Assembly: GCA_016859345.1 (NCBI GenBank)
Contig: CM029121.1
Location: 7,846,411-7,910,410 of the forward strand
From: Istiophorus platypterus
Lineage: Eukaryota > Chordata > Actinopteri > Istiophoriformes > Istiophoridae
Length of the DNA stretch: 64,000 nucleotides
Reading direction: 5' to 3'
In this document: in pieces, positions 37,719 to 51,239 of the stretch
Layout of the letters: every line of letters begins with the position of its first letter
How positions within the stretch are numbered: position 1 is the stretch's first letter
Translations under genes and position numbers: made by a program
Notes under the pieces: generated by a model
The model's input: only the letters and a program-made list of their open reading frames with translations
Databases searched by the model: none
What the model was told of the DNA's origin: nothing

Positions 37719-37728
37719 AAAGGGGGGA
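37719..37728 (+). other. Polypurine tract before third LTR
   Basis: AAAGGGGGGA immediately before the LTR start TGTTGTGC. Confidence 0.85.
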
Positions 37729-37980
37729 TGTTGTGCCTCACTAACGGACTGTAAGACAAAGAAGGCCTACAGGCACACCCAAACCTGGGATCCAGCTAAG
37801 GCCACGTGTAAATAACCAAGGAGACAAAGAACTCAGCAGAGCATCCCCCACCACGAGGTCCCAGTTGGATACCTGACCAAATGGACGACCCCCAACGGGC
37901 GCGGTGCCCTCCGAACAGCGGGACCATAAAATCTCCACGGATCCCATTGGGCTAAATCCGTCAGAATCACCACCAATTCG

Positions 37981-38004
37981 TGACGTCACCTAAAGTTATA
38001 TTAA
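37981..38004 (+). promoter_or_regulatory. LTR core promoter: CRE plus TATA box (third LTR)
   Basis: TGACGTCA (37981-37988) and TATATTAA (37997-38004), with the same spacing as in the first LTR. Confidence 0.6.
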
Positions 38005-39261
38005 CACAGAAACTCCTGAAACTCGTCCCTTCTGCGTTGGACCCTTCTGCGTTGGACCCTTCTGCGTTGCACCCTTCTGCGTTGGACCCTCGCCAAGACC
38101 AGAGAACTCCTCGCCAATAGAAGTGGCATCAACAACCGCACCCAGATCTAGACCTCGTCCTCGTGGCGAACACTAGTTGTAGTCAAAGTTTCTGAGTTAA
38201 CTAACTAACCGTGAGTCAGCGAATTCCGCTGTTCCAGCCGCCCTCGCTCTTCGCTGTGTGTCGCGCCGACACCGTTCAACTCGTACCAGAGTCGCAGACC
38301 GGCCCTCGCTCCCGGACGTCCAAGGAGGTGAAACCTGGTAGCTAACGTGTCCTACCCGTTTCACGAAGAAGACGAAAGGACACAGATCTCGCTTCTTCTG
38401 AGTCGACGAAATTCCCGCCGTGAGCGGAATCAAGCACCTCGTCGGAGACTAACCATCTCGTCGAGAAAATAAGTTAGCCGCCGAGCGCTAACCAACGACT
38501 CTTCTCCTGCAAGCGACGCCGAGGAGGCTCGCCCGCACCGCTGGACTCGTCAAAAAGTAAGAGGCTTATAGCTCTGGGCAGACGTTAGTAACTAAAGTGT
38601 AATAAGCTGTCGAATGTTTATGATTACATGGGTTGTGTGTTATTTAATTCATATGTGAACATCATTGAATGAATTATAAGTTATCCGTCTGCAGCGGATA
38701 ACTTCTGTCCCGCTCTGTATCACGATCGAGACCAGTACTTTCTGTGTCAGTTAAAGGCCCAGACTCGCGACACTCATCAACTGAGTCGAGTAAAGTCTGT
38801 GTGATACAGGAAATACTGTCTCTAAAACCACGATCGTCAGAGCGTCTTTGGTTGAACTTGTCTGTTTCTGCTTCCACTAACGCGACACGTTCGATTGAGC
38901 CCGAACGCCGCCCTGGAGGGTTCGAACCTGCCCCACCTAGTTTCTTTGTCCAGTCTGGTGGTAACGGTGTAACGTCACTACATTCCACAGACTCCCTTCC
39001 GGCCGACCCTCGCGTGACGTGACTGTAACTAGACACGTCCGCCACCTCAGTCCGCCTCCCTTCGGGCGCGCACACACATAGACCCCCCCTTCACGCCCTC
39101 ACACACTCACACACTTATACACACACCACCATACAGATACTCACACATACTCACACATACCTACCTCAATACTTACACAATTTCACGATCGGTAGCTAGT
39201 AGTAAATAATAAGATTTTTTATTTGAAAGTGATGATAATTGAAGGTGATATTGCTGATGAT

Positions 39262-39267
39262 AATAAA
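39262..39267 (+). terminator. LTR polyadenylation signal (third LTR)
   Basis: AATAAA in the same context; it would serve as the 3' processing signal of a transcript from an upstream LTR. Confidence 0.6.
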
Positions 39268-39774
39268 TTCTGTTATTGCTAAAAGAGAAGTTTATTTGTG
39301 TTTCTGTTCACGACTGTGATAACAAGCTGGTTGACAAGGTCAGTGCCGACCTCTTTACCTTCTTATTCACTATAGAATTAACAATAGTTCCAAATTATTG
39401 GCAATTCTGAGTGAACACCCTTTCTTGAGACTGAATCCAACAGTTGGTTATTGGTCCGGGTTTGTCCCGGTGGTGCCCCGTTCTTGATGGTTTAAATTGA
39501 TCGGATTCTGTTAATTTTAATAATTACTCGAGATTATCCTTGATAATCAGTAATTGTAGCTAATAGCCAATTCATTGCTCCTGCACTGCACAACGGATGG
39601 TGCCTTATGTGAGGTTGCATCTGAATTTCAGCTATTAGTCCGGTTTTCAGTGGTGCCCGTTAGTAATCCTGATTAAGCCAATCCATCCAAATCTTTACAA
39701 TTATTAATGATTATTTTAATAATCACTAATTATTGCCAATAACCAAGTCCTGTATTAGGCTCCGAAGCACAACA

Positions 39775-39778
39775 CGTG
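39775..39778. repeat. Target-site duplication CGTG, right copy
   Basis: Immediately follows the third LTR. Joining the flanks gives ..GCATGCGTGCATACGTG.., consistent with an undisturbed TG-rich empty site. Confidence 0.75.
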
Positions 39779-39783
39779 CATAC

Positions 39784-39790
39784 GTGTGTG

Positions 39791-39858
<68 letters not shown>

Positions 39859-39870
39859 TGTTTGTGTGTT
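39784..39870 (+). repeat. (TG)n microsatellite at right flank of ERV
   Basis: About 40 TG units with TTTGTG interruptions. With the shorter left tract at 23375-23402 it shows the insertion site was TG-rich. Confidence 0.95.
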
Positions 39871-42800
39871 TCTAAAAAAATTGAGAGAAAAATACATGGC
39901 TAAAAAGCTACTGTGACTATGTGTCTCTGTGTGCATGTGTATACATATGTATGTAAATGTCCTCTCTTATTCCACTATTTCAAACTACATGTCACAGCAA
40001 CATGAAAGTGAAAATGTCTGTAATTTACAAACTATGTATGTATACTGTAAGTAGATATTCAATCCCTAATAATACCCTGTGCACCATGGTCTTAATAACA
40101 AGAACTTGTGTTGTGTTATGGTACGTTATGTTCAGTTCATGAGGGCTAAAGTGTTGTATAGGGCCTTTACTGTAGAAGTGTTCTCATCTCTTTTAGAAAA
40201 ATGTACTACCATAATTTCCACTACAACGGGTTTATGGCAGCAAACATGGTCTCATTCCCAAGGTGTCACATACGGACCATATGTGATGAGTGACAAGTTA
40301 AGAGTGTAGGATGTAGGATGTATGAACCTACTCAGGTCTATGAAAAAGAATGGCTGATAACTGTTAGAAACCAAACAAAATGCCTGGAGACTTATATTCA
40401 CTCTGGCATGAGCAAGCATTGTCTTATCCAACTAAACGGCATTTTTATAAGGTGCCAACAGTAACCAAAATCTAGCTGCACAAGATGAAACACTTCTGGT
40501 AAAGCAGTGTATCTATAAGGTGCTTTTACATGGGAGAAGTAATGGGAGGGCCTTTACTAATATTTCTGTAAAATAGGTCTTTTAACAAACTGCACTGACA
40601 TCATGAAAATGGGACACAAACATGCTCCTGGGCTGCAGAGTCACCATTATTGCTGTTCTGTTGTTGTATCTAAGAAATCAAATTGCAAACAGTGCTCTGT
40701 ATAGAGAACATTTAGTCTTGATGCTACACTGCAATGCTACCCTTGTCCCTCTGTTCCAATCAGGCCATCTGTGTAAACACTAGTCACTAATCTACCATAA
40801 TAGAAAGCACAATTCCCTCACCTTGGCATCTGTTACAGCGGCCAATGTGTTCCTCTTTTTAACATCAGGTCAAAGTCGCAAGTGACATCCATATCCAAAG
40901 AAGACCTAGGCTCTTCCCACACAGCTCTACTCCACATTGACATTTAAAGTGTTATGACTGCTGTTGTTTACCTTACTAAGGTGAGAATTTCCTCCCACAA
41001 AAAATTACTCGATATGTCATTTTTGCAAGCAGCCCTTTACCTCCCATAGTTATGTTTTTTGTTTGTGAGACAGCACCAGTTTTTTCAGCAAATGCCTCAA
41101 AATGACATGTTTAAGTGGCCTTAGTCATGGCCTTGTAATGGAAGCAAAAGAGGAGGTCAGTTTACACTGTTACATGTTAAGAAAGTCCACAAAGGGAAGA
41201 GGATGGGGTGGATGGATAGGTTGGCAAAACATTGGACTTACATAGGAGAAGGTTTTTCCATTTCAAACCAATAGTGAACATTTTAACCATGAGCATAATC
41301 ACTTTATAAACTTAGCCATGTGTTTATTATTGTAACCATAGTGACGAACATCCTCTTACCTCAATGAAGTTCTTATTTTAACCCAAACAATCATTAATTT
41401 TTTTCAACAGTGATTTTTATCTCGTCCATGCAATAATTCTTTTGTCCCAGGTCCATTATCAAGCCAATCTTGCCAATCAAAAATTACCCTTGTTCCTCAT
41501 TCTTTGTGTCATTTATCTCACAGGTACCCACCACCACCCAGCTCCAATTGCCGCTAGCTCACTCAAGACTCCCTGCTGGGGCACACTCAGTCAACCTCCT
41601 GCAGAGTGTTGCTTGCAATTATGGTTGGTGAAGTCTGTTTCAGTTGCAGCAGTAAATGCATCAAATCGTAGGTCACAGTTCATATCAGAAAAATACACTA
41701 TTTTTGCCAGTTTACACCTTAAATTTGTCGTGATCATTGCTACGTTCTTGAAATGGGCGACAAACTCTGTAGTATGGGATGTTAGCGCATTCATTTTTTG
41801 CCCATGTCTGTAACATTAACACTTACTGTATGCTTCCACCTACTTATAAATGTTAGCACATACTGTGTCATATGATCATGTATGAGATTTGAATTCCCCC
41901 TTTTCCTGCCCAAACAAGTCTGGAGAATCATAAATGTGCTGCTGCTCGCCACCTCCTGAGTTACATTTTAGCAATCAGCAGGGGACAGCTGCCAGATGGA
42001 CTCTAAAGCCTCTTCTCTCACCTCAAAAATCCACCACTAGCCCAGACTTGATGTCTACATAATTAGTGCCAACATATCTGAAATTTAGATTTTTTTCTAC
42101 TCAGAAAATTAACATATGCAGCGACGGATGCTTGCTACTGGTGCAGTGCTCATGAAGGAAGATGGGCTCTTCAGCAGATCCCTCTTGAGCAAGAGTGGTT
42201 TCATGAAAATACCAACGGTATCAAAATTTTTTTTAATGATTATTAACAGCAGTGATGTGTATTGCAATTTCACACTTGTAAAAGTAAGGTTGTTGTTGAG
42301 ATTGGATCAGTCTATAATCCCTGCAAATAGTTGACAAAACACCAAATACTGACCAGTTAAACATGATGCAAAGCATTTAGTTAGTAGGATGAGAGAACTT
42401 GGTGGAGGACATCCTTTTCCACACTTTAAAGTGAGTTTATTGACATACAGTATAAATTAATGACTTGAACCAGTGAGGTCTAAGATAGAGTAAATTATAG
42501 CAAACTATTTATCATTCTGTTTTGTAACATCCATGCAATCTGTGCAATAGTTTTAATGGTGTGTCGCACACGGCTTCTATCATAGACAAGTGTGGTTCAA
42601 CTTGGTTTGTGTATTAGGAGCAAACTTTTATTAATTCATTAGTTCCTGCACACATTTTATACGTCTCTCTCGCTCACATGTTGTTGTGTTTCTTTGGGGC
42701 AACCAAGGTCTTAAGAGCTGCCACTTAAGCTCTTGTGGCACAGTTTCTTAGCAACAGTTTGCTCTGACCTCGGATGATTTTAGTTGTCTTAATGTGTGGA

Positions 42801-44804
42801 GTTTGTTTGTTCTCCTGTGTTGTCCATGAAGCCCTTCCACGTCATCACTTGTATAAATGAATGTCGACACAATACCATTCTATCAAGATACACCTGAACA
42901 CTTCGCTACGAATCAAAGGCTTCTTTAAATCATTCATAACACATACAAAGACATGTTGAAAGGAAGAAGGAATTGGGAGCAAAAAGTCAAGAAGAAAAAG
43001 CAACAGATGCTTGATGGTGAAAAAGCAACAGTGTAGAGTACATCACATGAATATGCTTTGCCGAATCCATTCCATCTGTCTGCCTCTTATTTACTCTACT
43101 TTTATTGATTTAATCAAGTTCCCACCAACACACGACCACCACACGCGAGTGTGTTGGTGTGTGTTTGTGTGTGTTTGTGTGTGTGTGTTGGGAACATGTC
43201 CTGGTGGCCTGGTGGAGCTCCTTTAAACACTTTTCATGTGTGGAATGAGCAAACAGGGATTTTATTAGGTGCACAAGGCTGAATTTATGGTGATCAATCT
43301 CTGCTCATCAGTCACCTGGAATGACCTGACTGACCGCAGCATTAAGATGGATGAAGAGACTATAGTGGAGAAAGACAGGTGTGGTTTAAACTGAGTGGAA
43401 ATTCAGGGGAAGTAGGTGGTTTGTGCTGATGAAAGTAAGGGTAAACACAAAGAAAGACAAAGAGACAGAAGAGGAGCAATGGATTGACCTCCCAACCCCA
43501 TTCTCATGTGCTCTAAGAAATAAAAACAAAAAACACTGTAGTTATTGTTATTACAAAATAGTTTCAGCGGTCATTTCACTCTTGTTGAATTAAAATAATT
43601 AAACGCATACCTGCAAGTTGTATACATGGATGGACTCTGTAAGTGCACAGTTAAAATGCCATGTGCCATGTGCCATGCAAAGAAACACTCCAGATAATAT
43701 TATTCAGTACATTTACACAATATACTTACAGTAACCTAGGGCTAATGAAAAATGTTCTCAACAAGGTGCCTTTCACAGTCTCTTTTTGCAAATGCTATTA
43801 ATTATGTAGATTAAATTCACACAATTTTCTGAACAAGCTAATTTTGCATTTCTTTGTGCATATGCCTGGTATGAAGACCATTATGTGTGCAACCCAATAT
43901 TTAAAGTTCCACTGTTTCACTTAACAGACCACAGTGGTAGTTTTACATCTTTAAATTCATTGCTGTAGCTACAGATTGAGTGTACTTAAGATTATGGCTG
44001 ACAATTTTCCAATGCATATGATTAGCTTTTCGGCTGACTCCTTGTCTTCAAGGCAGCCAGTGAGTGCCACATGCATATCAATGTCCCTGTTATTATTATT
44101 ACTACAAATTTTTAATTACTATTTTACTGGACAGCAAGAGTAGAGAGGTTATAGGAAATAAGGGAGAGGGTGATGTGCAGCTGGATTTGAATCAGGAAAG
44201 TTATGTTTCATGGTCAATATCTTAGACCTAATATCCCTGGTATGATTGGCTTTTTGGAGTATCCCTGTTATGTGTAGCTTATTAAGTTATACATTATATT
44301 ATTATATTATTATATAATTTTATCATTATATCATTATATCGTGATTTCAAATATCTCATTCCAGCTTTGAGAAACCTGAATATGCTTAGTAAAGTACTTT
44401 CCCTGTCTTTATGCCTTGAGGCATTGCCCCCTTCCAGACAGTGTACAGCCCTCGATACAGGATGTTTCTGCAGGATAACCTTGAGGTACCTCGAAAGAAA
44501 TTAACGAGTGTATTTAAAATGTTAGCTAATAGTGCACTACAGATGTGAAGCAAACACACCAAAGCACATAATCAAACTTCATCAAAAAAAAAAAAAACAA
44601 AACCCAACTGTATCGCAACAATGATACTGACAATCCCCAGAAGCATCCCCGCTTGGAGATGCTTTGCCAGCAGCCATAGCATCACAGGGTTTCAATAGTG
44701 TTGTTGATTAATGCCACTCAGACCACTGTCATCTCAACAAGTGCTGAGATTTCAAGCTCTTTTAGCAAATAAGCCAATTCTTTCTCCATGTTTTTATGTG
44801 TGAA
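39871..44804. other. No gene recognised (4.9 kb); (GT)n at 43149-43189
   Basis: Only short chance open frames. The longest (41442-41813, plus strand, 123 codons) has no domain. One interrupted GT microsatellite. Confidence 0.6.
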
Positions 44805-44990
44805 AAAATAAATCATATAAATCATAAGTATACTTACTCAAGAAGGCTACTATACCTAAGTGCAATTTTCTGGTACTTGTACTTTACTTGAGTATTTCCA
44901 TTTTCCGCTACTCTATAAGCTGCTTGTACTCCACTGCAATTCAGAGGAAAAGGTTGTAGTTTTCTCCCCACAACATTTATTGACATCTAT
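44805..44990 (+). repeat. Dispersed fish repeat (ACTTGAGTA type)
   Basis: Contains TACTTGTACTTTACTTGAGTATTTCCATTTT and CTTGTACTCCACTGCAATTCAGAGG split across the stretch, phrases I know from an abundant short percomorph repeat. The class is uncertain. Confidence 0.5.
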
Positions 44991-45109
44991 TGTTACTGAT
45001 ATAAAGGTATAAAGATTTCTCCTATGACACATATAATCATCTTATAAATTCTGTTATACTGTCAGAGAAAAAATTATTCATCTTTCAGTGTCGATCAATG
45101 GAACATTTT

Positions 45110-45480
45110 GAAACCAATGGCAGGATGCCAATGCCAATGGCAGTGGGATGGTTCAGGACACAGTTCAAGTTTCTACAACAATCAGAGTCTTTACTTGGAA
45201 TAAGTTTGGTAAACAAGCAGGCAGGACAGGACAGGACAACAAATCCAAAATGGGCAAAAGACAAGGTCATAGACTGGGCTATGAACAAACAAAAAACAGG
45301 AACACTACCAGTAGGAGAAGGCTAGAACACTGTCACTAGTAACAAAGATGAACTAGCAGAGAGGGAAGGGACCACACACACTCAATACGCTAGGAGAGGG
45401 AAGAGAATTGGACACAGGTGACACAAATCAGGTTTGGGGCAGACACAAAGGCGTGAAGCACATGCAAGCAAGAATAGGAG
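45110..45480 (-). repeat. Possible non-autonomous transposon fragment
   Basis: On the minus strand it ends with AGTAAAGACTCTGATTGTTG and contains TTTTGCCCATTTTGG..TGTTGTCC-type wording that resembles the ends of common fish elements. No terminal inverted repeat was found. Confidence 0.35.
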
Positions 45481-47034
45481 GTAGCAGTCTGATCAGATCT
45501 GGTAAATCACCACAGAACATTTCATCTACTTTATGTTTGGCCAGCTTGTGTTATCATTCCATGCTAATCCAAATCAGCTTTCTGATGGAATACAGCATCA
45601 GAGTGTGACCCCTGAGTAACTGAATAATGTAAAAGGTGTAAATGTCTATGTGAAAGTTTCTATGTCGAGAGCCCCACTTTTATCTGCCTGCTGCCAAGTT
45701 AAAGAGGACTCCCTGTGGGGAAGATTTCAGATTATATGAAAACAGCAGAGAGTATGCAAGTGGGCATCCAGATAAAATTGAGAAAATTGTCACTCCCTAT
45801 CCTGCCATCGCCATTTTCACTATCCAACCTCCTAAAGACACAGCAAGGCCAATTAACCTTCCTCATTACCGCTGCAATAGACCTTCCGCTCCAGAGGATG
45901 GAAGGAGATGGGAAACAGGATGGGGGAGTGGCTGAGGGTTGTGGGTGGTGAGAATGGGGTGTTGATGGGTGGCAGTGCAGTAGAGGGAAGGAAGAATGAA
46001 AAAAGAAAAACGCAATTTGTCATACCATTGTCGGCTTCTGCTCTCCCCTATCCCCTGTTGCACAAGGAGCATGGATTCATGAGGCGAGGCTTGCGTGTCA
46101 GCCCAGCTGCTGCATCTATTTAAATGAGACTCACAGCTTCATGAAGTGAGACCGCGTATCCTTTCAATATGCAGCTCTGCAACCACTGTGCATGTCTTGA
46201 TGAAGGGAGGTAGACGCAGAGTCGAGACAGGGGAGATGGCAAGAGTCTAGTGCAAGCTAATCTGAGAGAAAGAAACAGAATAAACCCATTTTGAACATAA
46301 CTACGGATGCATGAGAGAGATTGAAAGTGTGGAGGAGGTCTGTGGCCATAATAGATCACTAGGAAGCAAGCAGTGACTGTAAAAGACAAACCGTGTTGAC
46401 AGGAAAAGACATTGACTCATTATTCAGTTGCTATGAGGAAAGAAATAAAAAAAACTCTCTCTGTCATCACATGTGTTATATATTTCATCAGATAAAGGGG
46501 TCTTTTGAAAAGACAAGCTAAAATCCATTAAGTGCTTTTTGTGCTATTGGTAGCTTAGGAAGCAGCATGAATGACGCCTGTGAGTATTTAATAAAATATT
46601 AATTACAAGTATGGCTTCATAAATGATCCTAAAATATTCTATACAAATGTGATTTAGAGAAAAACAATTATGCTCTCTCCATTTATTTTATTTGGCTTAG
46701 AGGAGGCTTCTTAGAAAGGGAAGATCCACTATTGTAAACCTTTAGGTTTTGGGGAGCCGTACTCATCCTGTGACATCAGTTGTGTAATGTCTTCGGTTGC
46801 TCTAGAGGAGCAGAGAAAAGATGACTTCTGGCTTAGGCTTGTAGATGACAAATTTGTAACAGACAGCCTGCGTTACGAGTTTGTTACAGAGTTTGAAAGA
46901 TGTGGTCATTAACCATATAGGTAAGGTCTGTTGGCTATGTTAAGGGAAGAGTAGGATCCAACACTTTCGGATCCCACACTTTTGACCACTTCACTCATGC
47001 AAGCGACTAACTCATACACTTTCTTAGTCATGTT
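45481..47034. other. No gene recognised
   Basis: Nothing beyond chance open frames. Confidence 0.6.
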
Positions 47035-47525
47035 AGCGGCTATGGCAGTGTTGGCCACGTCAGTCTGTCAGTCGATCAACCAGACTGAAATATCTTAACA
47101 ACAATTGGATGGATTTCAATGACCTTTGGTACAGACATTCACACTCTCCAGGGGATGATCCCCTGACTTTTCCCCTACGGCACAATGAGGTTAGGTGTGT
47201 TGTTTTTTTTGAGTAAAACTTCTCAACAAGTACTGGATAGATTTCCTTGAAAGATACATTTATGTTTATCTTTGGTGGTCCCTTATCCTTTCATCTAGTG
47301 TCATCATCAGTTCAGAAGTTCCTTATACCTGGAAATATCATGACATTCCAAACAGCCTCAACCCTACTTTGTGTTTAGTGCTAATCAGCAAAAATTAGCA
47401 TGCTAGCCACCAATATAATATATTGAATACACTAAACATTTACCCAGTAACATCAGCATGCAGAAAATCTGATGTTAGCATTCACCTCAAAGCAACAGCT
47501 ATATGGCAGTGTAATGCTAAATATC
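47035..47525 (+). repeat. Dispersed perciform repeat
   Basis: Begins TCAGTCTGTCAGTCGATCAACCAGACTGAAATATC (split here for reference only by its two halves), continues GGATGGATTTCAATGACCTTTGG, TGATCCCCTGACTTTTC, then a diverged second round of the same ~100-bp unit, and ends with GTGTTTAGTGCTAAT and TTAGCATGCTAGC wording. I recognise this composition from perciform genomes; its mechanism is not known to me. Confidence 0.65.
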
Positions 47526-50500
47526 TGGAGTAACCCTTTAATCTTTATTATGTGGTTTCTTGTAACAATTTCTGCATATGTATCTACATGGAGTAGCTGG
47601 CGTGCTTGTCATATTGCCGGATATCATTCAAGTTTAATGGCAATGATTTAAATAAATAAGGTTTAACGTCACTCCTGCACAATGAGAAACTGACCACTAA
47701 ATTAGCAATACAATTGTGTTAGAGGTGGCAAATGTCATGCTGCACATCTTTGTCTAATTACGAAGCAGTAGAAGTTGTAGGAGAATAGGGATTATGATAA
47801 ACCTTGCTGAAGGATATAAGAGAGTGGGTACAAACAATGTGTTGGAGCATCTCTGTTGCTAAATTACTCCACATCTGGTTAGTTTGAAAACTGCAAAAAG
47901 TTTGGGAAATTTGACTCATGTTCAGTAGGAGGTAACTTATATTAGCATAGAGAGAGACAGGAAAGGGTTTCCAGTTTTTTCCAGGCTGCTGAGATGTCGA
48001 GGGAAAGAGATGAAGAGAGGAAAGGACAAATGAAGAGTGATTTGTGACTGATCATCACCTTTGGGCCTAAGACTGTTTATCCGATCGATTAACTCAGCAA
48101 CAGAGCCTTTTGTGTATGTGTGTGTTGTACGCACATCTGCATGCTGGTGCTCTTTTATGGAAGGTGTTTAACTTCTGTTCAACTTTTTCTGTCTAAGTGA
48201 TCCAAATGGGAATCGATGGACAAAGTCTTTGTGTGGGTATGCGTATGTGTGAGAGAGACACACAGAGACAGGGAGAGAGTTTTCACACTCTCATTTCAGT
48301 CTGTCTGGCAATTGTATCAGGCCTAGAGTGGCTGTCACCCAAGGGTGATGCTACCTCTGCCTGTTTACCTCCTTTTCATTCAATAAGCCAATCTGATACA
48401 AGACGTCAGGTCAACTAATACTGAATAATTGCGATGAATGAAGGGGGGCGGAAAATGCCATCAGCAAGCCAAATGAGTTTTAATTACAGCCTATAACCAG
48501 ATATAGCAGATCTGTCAATCTCCAACTCACTCTGCAATTGGGACAGAGGTGGGCGATGATTGTGAGGATGGGGGAGTGAGCCAAAAGGAATACCAACCGG
48601 GACCCACAGGGAGAAGAGAAAGAGAAAAGAAGGAATGCTAGAGGAATGTATAGAAGAAGAGAGACGTTATGGTAAATTAGAAAAGTGAAGGAAAGGGGGT
48701 GTTAGGCCAGCCAACACATAAGAGAAACATTGCTTGAACTATCAGAATGAATTGTGTCACAGTGTGACAATTCACTCTGTGAAACCCTGCTGCCCCCTAA
48801 AGGTTATACATTGCAAAATATGGGCAGACTCAAAAATCAGTGTGCATTGTATGTGTGGCTATGCACATGTGGACCGTGTGTATATGTGTGTCCCGATTGC
48901 TCCTAAAACCGTGAAGCCCTTTGAAGACAGACACAGGGATTGGATGGGCTGCGGTTACAGGGTCGGGTTACCAGGGGGTAGAGAAGGAGGAGAATGGTGA
49001 TGATGTGAGGTGAGAAGCATGAAGGAGGGCAAGCAACAGCAACCAGGAAGAATGGATTAACACACTTGGATGAACCCTCCCCTCACAAGCACATTCGCAT
49101 ACACACACATGGAAGTCAGTGGCCTGCAGGTAAAGCCATTCTTTGGGAAGGTTTTTTTTTTCTCTCTCTCCTTCTCAGCATCACCTTAAAAAAAATCCCA
49201 CTTTTTTTCCACATCATCACTTACCTGCAAATACTGATGTGAATAGACCACACAATGACATTTAGAGCATGTGTGCAAAAGTCCCCATCATAAGAAAATG
49301 ACTCAAGCTGAAAAGAGTGAGATTCATTGATTTTCCTCAAATGTCAGCAGTAAGTTGGCTGTTGCAATAAAATGCCACACCCTATAAAATTCCAGAGCAA
49401 TATCCTTCAAACTGAGCTGATGCCCTAGAAAACATATAGAAAACTTCAATGGCGCTGTTTAGTAGCTGGTTAAAGGCCTTGATTTTTTTTTTTCAGTATG
49501 TGAATGAATAATACCTAAGGATGTTCTTTATCAGAACTTTAACTTCGATTGAGCCCTTTTAGTCACAAATGCTTTAAAAGCAAGGTTATCAGGGACTGTA
49601 TGCATGGCTTCTAAACCACAAGTGCAGCTGATTTTGTGTTGTATTAAAAGAAACAATTAAAAATTTTTTGTACTTGGCAAAGGGACAAAAATTTAATGGT
49701 TCCAAGAGAAAGCAGCAGACGTTGAAGGTTCAGTACGAGTTTCCCATCATCATCTTAAAAATTAATTAGTTTTGACTACTTTTAATGTTTCTGCTATATT
49801 TGCCTTTGAGGACAGTACTGATGAATTGAATGCGACTTGGCATGATAACACTCTACATGTTTTCCACAGTGGCGCAGTGACTAATAGTTGGAAAGGGTTT
49901 GTTTGTGTCCTGTGCCAATCTTTATACTTTGTACCATTTAACATAATCAAAGACTCCACTGAAATTAAATGAAACTGAAGCATTACATTTGGGAGAAAGA
50001 TGATATACAGTCGATTAAGTTTTGTAGCTCTTTTATTAATAACTAAATGTGACATTTTGAATTTATTATAACCCCTTCCACTCAAAGCTCATGTCAGTTT
50101 TCAATGAATTGTTTAAGGGTGAAATGGCACCATATTCAGTGGCTACTCATTGTTTTAATTTAGTCTTTTAAATACAATGTCATATATCATAGAATTCAAG
50201 CTATCCAAGTTCATCATTAATATCTATTGTTGTCTCTTAAAACTCTGTTCAGATGAAGACAAAAGACTTTTATATCTCAGACCTTATCAGAATGAATTAG
50301 GAAATGCAAATGCCATGGCCACTACTATCTGACTTTTCTGGCCACTGTGATCTGTAAAAAATGGATTAGCTCCATTTGTAAGGCAATTTCCTCTGAACGA
50401 GGAACAAGAAATTAAATACACCATCGCCATGCACACATGCACTCCCCATCTTAAAAAAAAAAAAAGAGAAAGGACTGTTTGAATCACTGGATTATTTTTA

Positions 50501-51239
50501 GATGAGGAATGAATTTCCACAGCAGACAGTTTCTAATCAATTATAATTAGGTCCTCTGCTGCTTTTTGGAAACTATTGGCTCTAAGACATGTCAGACAAC
50601 AGAGCAGTACAATATTGAACTTGGCTTTGAATCCATTATCAGCATGTGCTGAGCTGGAAATGTGACAAAACTGCAATCTGATTAGATACAAATGAAGACT
50701 GGTCTCAGCACACACTGTGCCGCTGTGGAAATTGTCAGTGATCAGAATACTTGCTGCTACATTTGTCCACAAAAAGCCTGAACATAGCAATCCAATTTTA
50801 CTGGATTTTGATCACAGATGTTTAAAGTATCAAACGCTGTCTTTGTTACAATATTTGAAGTAATTACATGTTCAGATACCATTCATTTGAACAGCCGTTT
50901 GCAAAAGAACTCAGTTTAACACATGAAAAGGGGCCTTGATTAGCACCTTATCGTTGGCACCCTTTAAGACAATTAAAAGCCTTCTTGTCAGATACTGTAG
51001 GTGTGCAAAAGGGATTGACTCACCCACTGAAAAGCCTCTACTGATGAGGTTTGTATCATTTCATTTAGTGGGACCTGATGTGTCCTTAAATCAGATGTCA
51101 GTGCTTTTAACTGTTCAGCATGTGGGCATTTTGTCTTCCTGGTCCTACGGGAGATACCCAATGGACTAATTGAAAAAAACTCATTAAAACATAATATATC
51201 TATTAAAAGAGTTTATAATTAAAAACTACTTGACTTTGA
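47526..51239. other. No gene recognised (3.7 kb)
   Basis: A/T-rich with short chance frames; no repeat family named. Confidence 0.6.

Larger units (their letters stand above)
23421..39774 (+). mobile_element. Composite endogenous retrovirus: LTR-internal-LTR-internal-LTR
   Basis: Three LTR copies (23421-25432, 29199-31070, 37729-39774) alternate with two internal regions in the same direction. The outer LTR edges are TGTTGTGC and GCACAACA and are flanked by CGTG on both sides (23417-23420, 39775-39778), so the whole structure is bounded by one insertion event. Gag, protease, reverse transcriptase, a degenerate RNase H tether plus a second RNase H, and an integrase stub are present but interrupted. 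The double RNase H arrangement is a retroviral rather than Ty3 trait. No integrase core, envelope or CCHC knuckle is visible, so it is non-autonomous as read. Lineage within retroviruses not assigned. Confidence 0.93.
37729..39774 (+). repeat. ERV LTR, third copy (2046 bp)
   Basis: Runs from TGTTGTGC after the purine tract to GCACAACA. It is the longest of the three, with CRE and TATA intact, four 15-bp repeats and both hairpins. Confidence 0.95.

Noticed and set aside
41442..41813. 123-codon plus-strand open frame
   Set aside because: No motif, and composition typical of translated non-coding DNA.
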